From positions 124,001-188,000 of the forward strand of contig NAJO01000056.1 of assembly GCA_002077065.1 (NCBI GenBank): DNA of 64,000 bases. Reading direction: 5' to 3'. The position numbers and the translations under genes are program-made. Positions 51,532 through 62,796 of the stretch are shown piece by piece. Numbering within the stretch: the stretch's first letter is position 1; each line of letters opens with the position of its first letter. The DNA is from Cryoendolithus antarcticus. Its lineage: Eukaryota > Ascomycota > Dothideomycetes > Cladosporiales > Cladosporiaceae. The notes beneath the pieces were generated by a model. That model ran no database searches. It had not been told where the DNA came from and was given only the letters and a program-made list of their open reading frames with translations.

Positions 51532-53843
51532 TCACGACGGGTGCCCAGTACTCGGCGTCTGCACGCCCATCCCACTCCCCGGTGTTGGCTTCATACTCGA
51601 ATGCGGACTACTCGCCTGCAAGTTCCTCCTCACATTCTTCAACATATCAATTGTCCACCTACTCCCAGTGTTCTGTTCCCTCACACTCTCCAGTTGATCC
51701 TCAATACTTGTCAACGTCTCGTCTGGGTCTTCGAAACTGTCGAACATCTGTGGTGAGTGCACGCTGCATTGCAGGATCACGGCGTAGCAGGATATGAGCA
51801 TCTGCATTTGGTACCAGCCGATGAGCTGGGGATGGGACCGGAGACACGCGACAAGCAGGAGGGCGTTGTGAAGGCATGTGCGGCTGCATTCGAAGACCCA
51901 GATTTCGACACCGCTAAGATCTTGTTGGTCCTCAGGCGTCTTGGGAGGTGTGGCAAGGCGCTCGATCTCCTTGTGAAGGAGGTAGTAACAGACGCCCTTG
52001 TTCAGCATGAAGTGGCAGAGGTAGTAGCGTGTTGCGATGTTGACCTTGGGGGTTATTAGCAACAATTTGGGAAGGACAGCATAGCAATTGCCTTACCTTG
52101 TACGACGGGATGCTGCTGGTCAGCAAGCCATACGCTGCAAGTGTTCGCGGAAACTGCAATTCTATTGGCAATGAGCGATACCAATACTCCAACTCGGATG
52201 TGATGTCTGATATGGGACGGCCGACGAATCGCGGATTGCTGTAGGCGTTGTTGATCATGTAGATGGTGGTAAAGATCCGATTCAGGCATAGTCGCAGCCA
52301 CAACGTCTGATCAAGGAACAATGGTGCTTGCTGCTCGGGTGGCGCGCTATACAGCGGGAATTGCGTCTGGCTACCATTGACATTGCCACTTGTGTCGAAG
52401 AAAAGTTGGGCGACATCTGCGGTAGGCTGACCGTCGATCTCAGAAAGCATGTCGGACTCCATCAAGAGGTGCATCTTGGTCAGAAATGAGGCAGGGCCGA
52501 GTGATAATCTCGAGCGGGTCCATGTCGAAGATAAACCCATGCCGACTTGACGCAGTATTCCCATGGCATGAAATGGCCGTCCATATATGATGATCAATTG
52601 CACCGCCACCATCTACGTCAATGTCAGCAATCAACATTTCACTGACTGTGGAGCCGTCCAGCACGTACCATCTTCGATGTGAGATTGACCTCCTCGTCCT
52701 GGGAGTGTAGCGTCCATATGCGACTTAGAGCCAGCTGGAAGCATGCCCGTGATGTAGCCGTGGTGCCAAAGTCGTTGGTTGGGTCCGGTGTCAGATACTG
52801 GAATGCTACTGAGAGCAGCAGAAGTGTCGTCAATGACAGATCGCTGAGCTTCACATAGCCGTGATTGTCGCCACTGCGAGGTAGCTGCTCGAGTGCACTT
52901 TGCAGCGAGTAGGTCGAGGTCATTTGTAAGAAGTAGGTGATGGTCTGCGGTACGAGATTCGTCTGATGGTACATTCGCTTCAAGCTGTCAGCATCCTGTT
53001 CGTGGTCGTACTCACATTCCATCTTGACGATGCTTACTTGTACGTATTCAGCTACTATTGAAACCCGGACGGTACTCTGCGCAGCATCTGCGATGCCATC
53101 GACGACTGTTGCAAGTCAATTTCAATTGTTCGTCACTCCAAATGCAAGCGAGCACACTCACGCGACGTATCGGCTTCCTGGGGCGATCTGTCGTTAGCAG
53201 TGCACTGACAGCCACTTCACGCCGTACACAGAACTTACATCACCTAAATCAATTAGCTAAGGATTTTCATTGACCGTCAAGATGCGGCGTTGCCTACATT
53301 GTCTTTGATATTGCAGAGGGTCGAAGCCATCTAGCGAGAGGTTGATCCGTAAGCGAGGCCAGTACTGGTACATCTTGTGCGATGCAGCGGTATGAAAATT
53401 GGGCATGGGTATCCGCTGGAAGGCGCCATCGTCGTCCGTATGGCGCGCCTTCGAGCCACGTACTGGAGCAGAGATGACTGTCCCCTGCTCCAGTTGAGCG
53501 AGGCGTGACTCGACAGCCTCGAGTCGACTGGCCAAGCCACTTTCACTGTAGCTGCATCAGTCAGTGCTCGCAACGCACTACACACGAGAACATCGGATAC
53601 GGCGTACTTCTCCACTACCATGGGCGTGGGCCGGTAAAAGCATTCGAGCTTGGCATTGGCGCAATGGGTACATGTCGGCCGGCGACCGTCGCAACGCTGT
53701 AATGATTTAGGGTCAACGTCATCTTGACAGCTCGCTCAGCATACCGATTTGCGTCGTCTGCAAGTATCGCAGGCCAAGGCGATCTTGCTGCGTACTGCCC
53801 TCGTCTCTGGAGAATCCCCGGGGAAATCGTGGACAGACTGCAT
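51532..53843 (-). CDS. Zn(II)2Cys6 transcription factor with fungal regulator middle region
   Basis: Exon 1 53745-53843 (ATG 53843, MQSVHDFPGDSPETRAV) ends inside the zinc cluster; a 48-nt intron (GTATGC..TTACAG) joins it to exon 2 starting at 53696. Together they read ACDTCRRRKSRCDGRRP and then TCTHCANAKLEC: six Cys in the C-x2-C-x6-C-x5-C-x2-C-x6-C order of a binuclear cluster. A coiled-coil linker follows (LASRLEAVESRLAQLEQ, about 53535-53480). Then come several small exons between about 53260 and 53000 whose borders I could not all fix in phase. The middle-homology helices follow (LSLTTLLLLSVAFQYL, ACFQLALSRIWTLHS at 53022-52639; LRLCLNRIFTTIYMIN to LEYWYRSLPIELQFPRTL in 52500-52100). The last exon ends at 51532 (about 52035 down: YYLCHFMLNKGVCYYLLH). 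It is nuclear, binding CGG-type half sites by family rule. It is divergent from the MFS gene, which it may control. The exon 2/3 junction near 53590-53545 does not resolve with a standard-length GT..AG intron. Confidence 0.8.
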
Positions 53844-54853
53844 GCTCGCTGCTGTAGTTGCGTGCGCGTGAAGATGGCGCGCCGCAGCGCGCTATTACCG
53901 AATCCCTTCACTGCGCACTGCCACAGGGGTGTCACGATGTCGCATGTCTCATAGCACGGCAAGAGGCGGGATCGGGTACACGTCTGAAGTGATTTACTTG
54001 TCCAGAGCTGCAGTGGCGTCGGAGCATCGCAAATCTGAGGCGTCAAGGCCCGACCACTGCATGGGATGTCGCGCACGTGCCCTCTGAACCGAGCGATCGG
54101 GACTGTTCGACCACAACGTTCTTAACGCTACTTTTCTTCTTTATACCCGATCCAATGCTACACATGTGCAGGATGACGCACGTTAGCATGACCGTCTACG
54201 GCACTCGAACGGTGACTATGGCTAATGCTGATAAGAACATCTGATGCTCCAAACGTCGTGCCATGGACCTCACCTCGGCGCATGGCTGCTGACAGTCAGC
54301 ACAGCTCAGATAGTCCTGCACTTCGCATCAAGGTGAACGTCGATGTACATGATCCTCCCACCGCACATATTCTCTCCTCCGGACTGGACTTCATTCTCCT
54401 TCAATCAGGACTTCATCACCAGTCTCGACGATGAGGAAGTCGGTGGACCACGAGTCATGTCGGCTCCTCTAGCCGAAAAGGTACTTGCATCGTACACCAA
54501 TTCGGACATCCGTTCGTTGGAGCACGCGACGGATCTACAAACCCGCCCTAAGCAACGCCTTGTGGATGGTGGAGAGATCGCAGTGCGGACATGTGAGGGC
54601 CGGATGTGGGCCACGAGGCAGTCAAGTTTCGCTAGTTCCCTCGTTTCATCTCGTTGATTTGTAACTTTCTCCATATCTCCCCTACAGCCAAGACGTCAAG
54701 CAATACAAGATCATAGATTCGTCCAAATCGCGCGCCTGGTTTTGCTTTTCCAGTCATGGGTGACGAGACTGCACCTACTACCACCACTACAACTCCAAAA
54801 CCATCTCACCCGGTCTGGTTCGAAGCCTGGGTCTACGGTTCTTGATTGCGACT
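53844..54853. promoter_or_regulatory. 1 kb divergent promoter region, regulator and transporter
   Basis: It separates the start codons of the Zn2Cys6 gene (minus) and the MFS gene (plus). A short upstream ATG frame at 54756-54845 (MGDETAPTTTTTTPKPSH) ends in a stop 9 bases before the transporter ATG and may act as an upstream ORF. No binding site is claimed, and another frame at 54225-54657 has no domain signal. Confidence 0.45.
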
Positions 54854-56600
54854 ATGCACTTCACCTCTCTGGCCTCGCTGGACCACTCGGAAGGCACGGT
54901 ACAACTTCACGCCAACAATGGCACGTCAAATGATCTAATCCTGCATCCCGCCCCGAATCCAAACGATCCGAACGATCCTCTGCGCTGGCCGCGTTGGAAG
55001 AAGCATGTCTGCTTCGCGAGCGTGTGCGCCTTCACCTTTCTGGCTAATTTTGGCATTGGGGGCTTGGGACCTGCGTTCTACGGCCTCAGCTTAGAGTTCG
55101 AGAAGACGCAGACGGAGACTAGTGCACTCTTGCTGTGGCCTATCTTGACGTTCGGGTTGTTCAACTTCCTCTGGGTACCCCTGGCAAATTGTGAGTTCGC
55201 GAGCATATGTCCCGGTCCCAGATGCCTGTTCAACGACCATTGAGTGTGGAGATCACGATACTGACTTTGCTGCAGACTTCGGCAAACGCCCTGTGTTTGT
55301 CTTTTGCAGTCTGCTCCTCTCGGTGTGTTATCTCTGGGGAGCCTTAGCGCAGTCCTTTCGCAGCCTGCTCTGGAGTAACATCATCGGCGCCTTCGCTGGG
55401 GCATCCACCGAAGCGCTCGGCGCAGCTATCGTCAATGACTTGTACTTCTTGCATGAGCGTGGTAACCTCATGGGAGTCTACATGAACTCAATCAGTGGCG
55501 GAAATACCATCGGCCCTCTCATCTGCGGCTTTATCATCACTAGCTACTCATGGAGGGTGCACAAGTGGCTGTCGTTCGCTCTGACTGCTGCCAACTTCCT
55601 CGTCGTACTGTTTCTCTGCCCGGAGACCAGATACGCAAGGTCAGACGCCGCGTCGCCAGCAACTTCGAGCGCACCCAGTCTGGACTCGGTACCAATCGAA
55701 GGCCAAGATGTCGAGAAGAGCGCAAAGATCGCGGTCCGCGACACACAGCTCCCAAAGAAGAGCTTTTTGCAGGATCTTAGTCTGTGGTCAGGCGTGCCCA
55801 AGAATACCAATCTGCTCAATCTCTTCCTCCGCCCCTTCCCCATGATCGTCTACCCGGCAGTCATCTTCTCGTTCCTTGGCTACGCTGTATCATTGGCCTG
55901 GGTAGTGGCGATCAATATTCTGAACTCGTTCGTCCTGCAGGCGCCACCGTACAATTGGAAGCCTTCCATCAATGGACTGATCAATATTCCTGGCTTGATC
56001 GGCAATCTGTTCGGCGCCTGGGCTGGCGGCTGGCTGGTCGATAAGTATTCCGACTACAGAAGCAAGAAGAACGCAGGTGTCTTTGAGCCTGAAACACGAC
56101 TGCATTTGCTCATCATCCCCGCGATCATCGTGCCGGCTGGATGCTTGGCCTTCGGGTACGGTGTGGCTCAGACGCTGCACTGGACTGCCTTGTGAGTACA
56201 TCTATCAGAGAGGCACGCGACGGATACTGACACACGGGCAGGTTCTTCGGATATGGCATGGTTGCAGTCGGCCTTACATTCGTCCCAGTGTGCACGATGG
56301 TCTATGTATCCGACTGCTATCTACCAGTCAATGCCGATGCACTTCTGCTTGTCAACGGATTGAAGGTGAGTTCACGTCGTGGCGGAGGATTTCTTAGAAC
56401 AATACTGACTATCGCAGAACGTCGTCGCATTTGGCTTCCTCTACGGCGTCGTTCCATGGGTGACCAAATCTGGATACGTCGACAGCTTTGGCACGCAGGC
56501 TGGCGTCTTCGTGGCCATCATGGCACTAGCCATTCCGCTGAGCTTGTACGGAGCGAAGCTGAGGCACAAGTCGGCTCAATGGCGGATCGTCTTGCAGTGA
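54854..56600 (+). CDS. MFS transporter, drug:H+ antiporter-like
   Basis: Four exons, 54854-55190, 55276-56191, 56242-56365 and 56418-56600, total 520 codons in frame with introns of 85, 50 and 52 nt. ATG 54854 starts MHFTSLASLDHSEGTVQLHA. The short cytosolic N-terminus carries PNDPNDPLRWPRWKKH, the standard lead-in to TM1 in fungal MFS proteins. Twelve spans are expected. Recognisable elements are GKRPVFVFCSLLLSVCYLWG (loop 2-3), GAFAGASTEALGAAIVNDLY, ERGNLMGVYMNSISGGNTIGP with Gly-rich TM5, LFLCPETRY at the end of TM6, a cytosolic central loop, VDKYSDYRSKKN and the C-terminal half ending WRIVLQ. Substrate is unknown; this group includes pH-response/drug and sugar-acid exporters. It is plasma-membrane located by family. 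It is divergent from a Zn2Cys6 regulator. Confidence 0.92.
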
Positions 56601-56712
56601 TGCATATCATCCATCTGGATTTGAAACAGAGTATTGTAATGTAATCTAATGATCGTACGCATATTATGTGGCTTTTCATCTACAAGCGAGAGCTGGATGG
56701 GCCGACCGGGAG

Positions 56713-57569
56713 TCAGACAATGTTCTTCTCCAGCCACTGTTCCCAGTCGCTTGTCGAGAAGCTACTCGAGATGCCGTTCTCGACCACGCCCTGCAGTACC
56801 GTCAGCATCTCTATTTCGTCTTCCTGATAAGAACGACTTACATTGAACAGCACAGTAGGCGTGACATGCACACCTGTCAGTCTTGCTGCCTATGGCCACT
56901 GTCAATGTTTGTCACCTCCAAGCGTGAGAGCATGACCAACCTTGACCAGCAACTTCAAGTCATTCGTGACAGCGTTTCCAACGTTCAGACTCCCGTCCTT
57001 GGCTGGTTTGTCTGGCACTTCCAGCAGACCATAAATCTTCTTCTCGTCGATGCCGACCTCACTTGCCAGCTTCGCCAGTCTGCCGTAGGTCTTGTTGCGT
57101 GGCTCGTCAACGACGTTCACATCGAAGTACTCGCCTTGCTTGTCAAACAGGGCCTTGCTGAAATCCCAGAACTTGTCTGGATGGGTCTGGAGGACTGCTA
57201 CGCCGGCCTCGTGTGTGAGGGTTGATGACGGATGCCATGGCTGGATGTGCTGACGGAAGATGAACTGGACTTCGTCCGGGTACTTGGACTTGACGATCGG
57301 GAAGACGGAGCTGTATACAGTGTTGAAGATCTTCGCTGAGAACTGATTGATGATTGATGCTTAGCACATGAAGCTTAACGTGTCGAATCAAGGGATTCAA
57401 GTTTCACTTACGGGACAGACATAGTCAAGATCTGAATACATGTATGGTCAGCTTCAGGTTGCAATCAGAATGCATTGGCTCTCCACCTACACAACTCTAG
57501 GGTATGCAGTGCCTTTGGCTGTGCGCTTGCCACGAGCTTCTGCCCGGCGAACTTGGGTGCGAGCGCCAT
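56713..57569 (-). CDS. DsbA-like thioredoxin-fold protein, five exons
   Basis: Predicted thiol-type oxidoreductase or glutathione-S-transferase-kappa-like protein. Five exons, 57491-57569, 57412-57431, 56937-57342, 56842-56885 and 56713-56790, total 209 codons in frame (208 residues). ATG 57569 starts MALAPKFAGQKLVASAQPKA. The active-site region is YLDYVCPFSAKIFNTVY, split by intron 2; only one Cys is present (C-P-F-S) where DsbA has C-x-x-C. The helical insertion domain contains IQPWHPSSTLTHEAGVA, KFWDFSKALFDKQGEYFDV and LAKLASEVGIDEKKIYGLL. The cis-Pro strand is GVHVTPTVLFN, and the tail reads SDWEQWLEKNIV. No signal peptide is visible, so a cytosolic site is likely. Intron 3 uses a weak GTCATG donor. 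It is divergent from MLH2 with 342 bases between. Confidence 0.82.
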
Positions 57570-57911
57570 GGTTATCAGGTGAACCCGATCGAGTAGAAGC
57601 AGACCTGATGCGAGAGCTACATATCATATATAGTGTGAAGCCCATCACGCAATATATCGTAATGATCCGATGCCCTCCGATGTACCCCACGTCGCAGCTA
57701 GCGAGCAAGCATTCGGCGATCCAGAGCTTAATTTGGTCACGTTTCGACGTGCTCAGTTCGCGTCGACACCATTTCTCTACCTTCAACGAGCTGTGTAGCT
57801 CCATGATGATAGTGCTTACAATGCTCGATGCTGCAGCAATGATCTGAAGCATCGCGAGGCATTCGGAAGCGTCCTAGGCGATGTGCTCACGCTCAGTGAT
57901 CCGCCGTCGTT
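57570..57911. promoter_or_regulatory. Divergent promoter region, DsbA-like gene and MLH2
   Basis: 342 bases between opposite start codons must carry both promoters. No specific site is recognised. Confidence 0.45.
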
Positions 57912-60788
57912 ATGAGCATCCTTGCTCTGCCGCCAAGCACTGTACGAACGATCGGCGCATCGCAAGTCCTCACTGATCCCATAGCCGTCGTCAAAGAGCT
58001 CATTGACAACGCTCTTGATGCCGGTGCCAGCATCATCTCAGTCGAACTTCACACTAACACCCTCGACACAGTTCAAGTACGAGACAATGGGCATGGCATC
58101 GCACCGCAGGATCGAGCACTGGTAGCGAGACGGCATTGCACCAGCAAAATCACGAGCGAAGATGATCTGTCTGGCATCGGCGGCACGTCACTTGGCTTCA
58201 GAGGAGAGGCTCTCGCCAGTGCTGCCGAGATGTGCGGCGGTCTTGTCATCACGACCAGAGTCGAGGGCGAGCAGGTGGCGACTGCATTGAAGATCAACCA
58301 GCAGGGCGAGCTCGCCGGTCAAGAGCGAGCTTCAGCTCCCATCGGCACGACTGTCATAGTCACCGACTTCTGCAAGGCGAACCCGGTCCGACGACAGATT
58401 GCTCTCAAACAGAGCGAGCAGTGCCTAAGCAGTGTTAAGCTACTTCTGAAGCGATATGCCTTCGCACGCCCAACGGTGAGACTGTCACTGAAGGTGCTGA
58501 AAGCCAAGAACGACAAGGGTAACTGGATGTACGGTCCGAAAGCCGGTGGTAATGCTGAAGATGCGGCATTGAGCATCGTTGGCGCTGCTTGTGCTTCTCA
58601 GTGCATCTGGTCTGTTGTAGAGCTTCATGGCTTCACTGTGCGGTCGTTCTTGCCGCGAGGAGACGCTGCTGCAGACAAGATCAGCAACGCTGGAGCATTC
58701 TTGAACATTGACGGTCGTCCGATGAATTCCGCACGAGGCGTGGCGAAGCAGATACTGAAGGAATTTCGGTCAGCATTGACCAAGGCCAATGCGAGATCTG
58801 AAGGCGTGAAGAGTCCGTTCCTGTACATGGACATCAGATGCCCTGATCAGAGCTACGATGTCAATATTGAGCCAGCCAAGGACGACGTACTCTTCGCAGA
58901 TCCTGGCAGTGTCGTCGAAGTTGCAACAGAGCTCTTTCACTCAGTGTACTCACCTGCCGGCCTGACGCAGACGCAGGTTGCGGACCCTAACGGAAGAATG
59001 CTGAGCAACCAAATAGCTCGGCCGCAAAGTCGCGCCGTTGCCTCTCGAGCCGGATTTGGGTCTGACACAGAGCAAGAGGACTATTCACTGTCACATAGGC
59101 GTGATATACCCGATACAGCTGATACAGCGTTTCGAGTGGACGATGACGATGATAGTGATCTTGATCTCCGTTAAGCATCTACCCACAAATCCTCGAGGAT
59201 ACCATACAGAGCGAACATGTACGGCTGCGATGAGGAAGACGTAGATGCTCTCGAGGGGCTCCCAGTTGCGATGCAAGACGATGCGGAGCTAGCAGAAATC
59301 CGAGCAATCGAGAAGGATGTCACTGTGTCGAATCCTTGGGTCCTTGCGAAGATGCACGCCAGGCCTACACAGCGTCAGGTTGACAGGTCTGTCGGTAGTA
59401 TAGCGCAAGTATGTGCGAGCTCGTCAACAACACACGGTAATGACGCGGTGGTGGATGACCCTGTATCCAGACCACCACAGTCTGCGAACACAATAGGCCT
59501 ACTAACCCCACGCGCATCTTCGCCTCGACCTACAAGACAACCGATCCATCCATCCGACTTCGTCCCAGATATTCGACTTGCCAACGATGGTCGATTGATT
59601 AGCTCGGAAGTCCCGTATGCTGGAGAGTATGCTGTAGGATCGTCGCCGAGCAGACATGCGGGCAACGTCACGCCAGCGAGCTCGCAATTCGGCAGGTCAT
59701 CCCGTCCGATCGACTCACAGGATAGTGGCACTCCACTAGCGCAAATAGCGCAAGTTCGGCCCAGGGCCAGAGCAGCACAGGGACGGCCGGCGGCGAATCG
59801 GCCATTCGTCACCCCTACAACTGTCGGTCCACCGAGGGAGAGAGTATGGTTCGACCACCTTGACGACCTCGAGAACGCCCCGCCGCGCCACACACGGCGC
59901 ACGCATGGTACTCAGCCTCAGCATGAGCTTGTAGCACAAGGGGAGCTGGGTGATTTGATCGACGAGCCTCAGCCTTTGAGCCGCCCAGCGCAGAACCGTG
60001 ACATCCGAGAATTTGTCGAGTCGGTTGATCTGACAGACAACCACGATGCCGTGACCGACCGACGACAGAACAGGGTGCCCTTGCAGACGTTCCATCGCCC
60101 AGATAGCACTGCAATGCCTCTCGATCATATCGATACCGCCATAGGGCAGAACGAGAATGCAAGTCAAGCCTACGGTGCGCTCAGCGGCCGCGGCTTCATG
60201 CCCGCGAGCGAGCTGGCTACACTTGAAGCACTCGGCTTCGCAAAGGTCAACGGACAACAGCCGACAGCGAAGCGACGCAAGACTGCAGATCGGGCGTTGC
60301 GTCCGACAAGTGGCAATGCGCCTTCAAACTGTGTCCGTACCGACAAGGATGAGGATGAGTACGAGCCTGCCAGACCGCGAACGAAGTCAGGACGTCGCCG
60401 CAGCTCAGTGAAACTGCCTAGGACGAAGTCGTCGAACTTGCCGCTTGAACGTACGCTGGCTAGGAAGAGGACGTACGACCTTGCGCTTACGTCCAGCATA
60501 TCGCTACAAGACATTGTCGTTGCGCAGCGCCGGGGCGAGACTGAGCACACGCTCCTGGATTGGAGTCGATCCGCAGTTGATCTGGAAGATACCTTCGCGA
60601 CGATTGAGAGTCACGACGCGATTGCACAGCTCGGACGCAAGGTGCGCGAGCTGCTGATCAACCGGGTGAATGACGGCGAGATGGTGCAAGATTTGGGCGA
60701 GCTCATAGGCATTGCTATTCATCAGCGTCAAGAGGCTGCAGTCGAGGAGACGATGAGCCCAATTGCTACGCAGGTGTCCGATGCTTGA
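57912..60788 (+). CDS. MLH2: MutL-family mismatch repair protein, Mlh2/human PMS1 type
   Basis: Accessory MutL subunit that pairs with Mlh1 in mismatch repair and in limiting gene conversion. ATG 57912 starts MSILALPPSTVRTIGASQVL. The ATPase motifs of the GHKL fold are VKELIDNALDAGA (Glu29, Asn33), VRDNGHGI (Asp58) and LGFRGEAL (95-101). The transducer domain includes VIVTDFCKANPVRRQ, AGAFLNIDGRPMNSARG and YDVNIEPAKDDV. The first exon frame ends at about 59169; an intron to 59211 (GTTAAG..ACAGAG, 42 nt) or from 59155 (GTGATC, 57 nt) joins the frame 59212-60788. The GTTAAG choice gives 945 codons. The second part starts with a SNPWVLAKMHA motif, is then disordered, and ends in a helical C-terminal domain. 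No endonuclease motif (DQHA-type) is present, as expected for Mlh2 rather than Pms1 of yeast. The basic stretch KRRKTADRA is a possible nuclear signal. Confidence 0.9.
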
Positions 60789-61301
60789 GGTCTTCACGGA
60801 ATGCTTACGCTATTGCTTTGATTGCTGTACTTTGAGCGACGGCGTCGGAGGGGTTTGCTTGACGAACATGGCTTTTCGATACCCCATGATGACGAGATTT
60901 GCTAGAGGATGAGATGGCTGTATATACAATGTAATGCTCCCACGTGGCCCATCTATTGCGTATCAAAGGTACCTTCCAGTCGTCTTGTCTCGTGGTCCTC
61001 TGTCCAGTCAAGACCGTGACGTGAGCGGCTCTGCTCGCGGAAGAGCCGAGCCTTGCGCCATGTGGTAGCTCGTGGGTGACAGCACCTATGTTTGTCCGAG
61101 AGGCAGTCACTGTTGTCTTGAGCTAGCATTAACATCTGCCTGCGAGGCAATCAACCTTCTAGCCATGTGCGGTAATTTCTTCGTATCACTGCCAACATAG
61201 CTCTGTCCTCCAACGTCATAGCCATCTATACCGTCGACGACACTACCGAACCTGCAATCCCATAGGCTATCGACCAAGAAGGCATCTCGATATCCGCGAG
61301 C
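60789..61301. other. Intergenic
   Basis: 513 bases between MLH2 and the E2 gene. Only short frames without coding signal are seen; the end holds the E2 promoter. Confidence 0.4.
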
Positions 61302-61879
61302 ATGGCGGGCATGAGCACGAAACGACTGCAGAAAGAGCTTGTCAAGGTACCACGCGCCACTGTCTACCATAGTGATTCCCCGATCTAACAACACCCAGAT
61401 CCAAGGCGCTCTCCCCCCCGGCATCTCCCTCGTCTCCGCCCCCGATCTCCGCGAATGGCAGATGGACATCTCCGTCCTCGACAACCCGCTCTACTCACCC
61501 ACCGACAAGTTCCGCTTGCGCTTCATGTTCTCCGCCTCATACCCGATCGAAGCGCCGGAGGTGGTCTTCATGATGGTCTCGAGTCCTGAGAGGAAGATCC
61601 CAATCCACCCACACATCTACAGTAATGGGATCATTTGTTTGGATCTACTGGATAGTCAGGGCTGGAGTCCGGTGCATAATGTGGAGAGTGTGTGTATTAG
61701 TTTGCAGAGTATGTTGGCTAGCAACACGAAGGATGAGCGTGAGTCACACAGCGAAACATGAGCGAGAATAGATCGGAACTGATAAGTGGACAGGACCACC
61801 CGGTGACGCCGAGTTTGTCAAGATGAATCGACAACGGCCGAGAGACATCAACTTCCTGTTCCATGACAACAAGGTGTAG
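61302..61879 (+). CDS. Ubiquitin-conjugating enzyme E2, UBE2W type
   Basis: E2 that accepts ubiquitin from E1. UBE2W-type enzymes are known to attach ubiquitin to substrate N-termini. Three exons, 61302-61346, 61399-61738 and 61794-61879, total 157 codons in frame (156 residues). Introns are 52 nt (CTAAC branch) and 55 nt. ATG 61302 starts MAGMSTKRLQKELVKIQG, the usual E2 helix 1. Then come YPIEAPEVVFM and HPHIYSNGIICLDLL with the catalytic Cys at residue 95. The motif is H-P-H rather than the H-P-N of most E2s, as in UBE2W. After the active site come GWSPVHNVESVCISLQSMLA and DERPPGDAEF. The C-terminal RPRDINFLFHDNKV matches the flexible UBE2W tail that replaces the ordered C-terminal helices of other E2s. 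It acts in the cytosol and nucleus. Confidence 0.92.
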
Positions 61880-62796
61880 TAAGACCCTTAACGGACTGAG
61901 CAACGAGGGAACGAGAGGAAGGGCTTTGCATGAATCATGGGATCGACGACTATTCAAGCGTTCAGAGCGACGGTGTTGGCTACGGGATCTGGATTTGTGC
62001 TTGCGTTGAACATTATGGCGACTGCGAGGACTTCTCACCTGCGATGCACAGATATGGGTGAATGACGGATATCTTGTCAGACGACCCTTGCGTTCAGAAA
62101 TTCCAGTGTGACCGTCCACGATGCTTCGCTCCCCATTGCATGAGCCGTCGCGACGGCTGTTGGGCGCTTTGGACTCGGTGCACAGTGAAAGATAATGATG
62201 CCGTCACGACGTCGGCAGGCAGATCTTGGCCTTGGTCTACAGACGGACGATTGACGCCCACCAAGGACGTTTGTTGCTTGAATACACGCAGCGTTCACAA
62301 TTCCTCGCGAAAACGTACGGTCTGGGCGAGTCTGCGTACGAAGAGTCTGCGTATCTTTGCATGTCGCCAGCACATACGACGAATGAGTGTTGTGAGCCAC
62401 AATAGTAGTAGCCTGCTGCCATACAAGCTATCAGGCAACTTGGATGAGAGGTTCCTGGCATGATATACGCGGTCATGCGTCCCTGAGAAGCAGCAGTATT
62501 AAACAGCTGTTGCTGTCCGTACACCAATGTACTCTTTCCGTCTAGAAGTGCGTTCATTGGGTACACGTGCGTCCATATATCAGCCTTCGTGTGGTAGTCT
62601 GAGGCCTCCCCTCAAGCTATTCGTATTGCTGCGCTTTGCTTAGTCATGATATGAGTTGGGTCGGCGCTGGCTCAAGCAAATACGTGTACTCCTGCCCCAA
62701 GGACCATTCGCTTGCACTGCACTTACCTTTGTGTGAAGTCAAGTGCGCCCTTTTGCATCCGGTTACCCCAATTGATGCCACCCGCTTCTCGCCAAC
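61880..62796. other. Intergenic, no gene seen
   Basis: 917 bases between two plus-strand genes. Several overlapping frames (for example 62062-62463 plus, 62237-62566 minus) lack domain signal and splice support. Confidence 0.45.

Noticed and set aside
51005..51697. 230-residue plus-strand frame
   Set aside because: It overlaps the C-terminal exon of the Zn2Cys6 regulator antisense and has no protein-like pattern.
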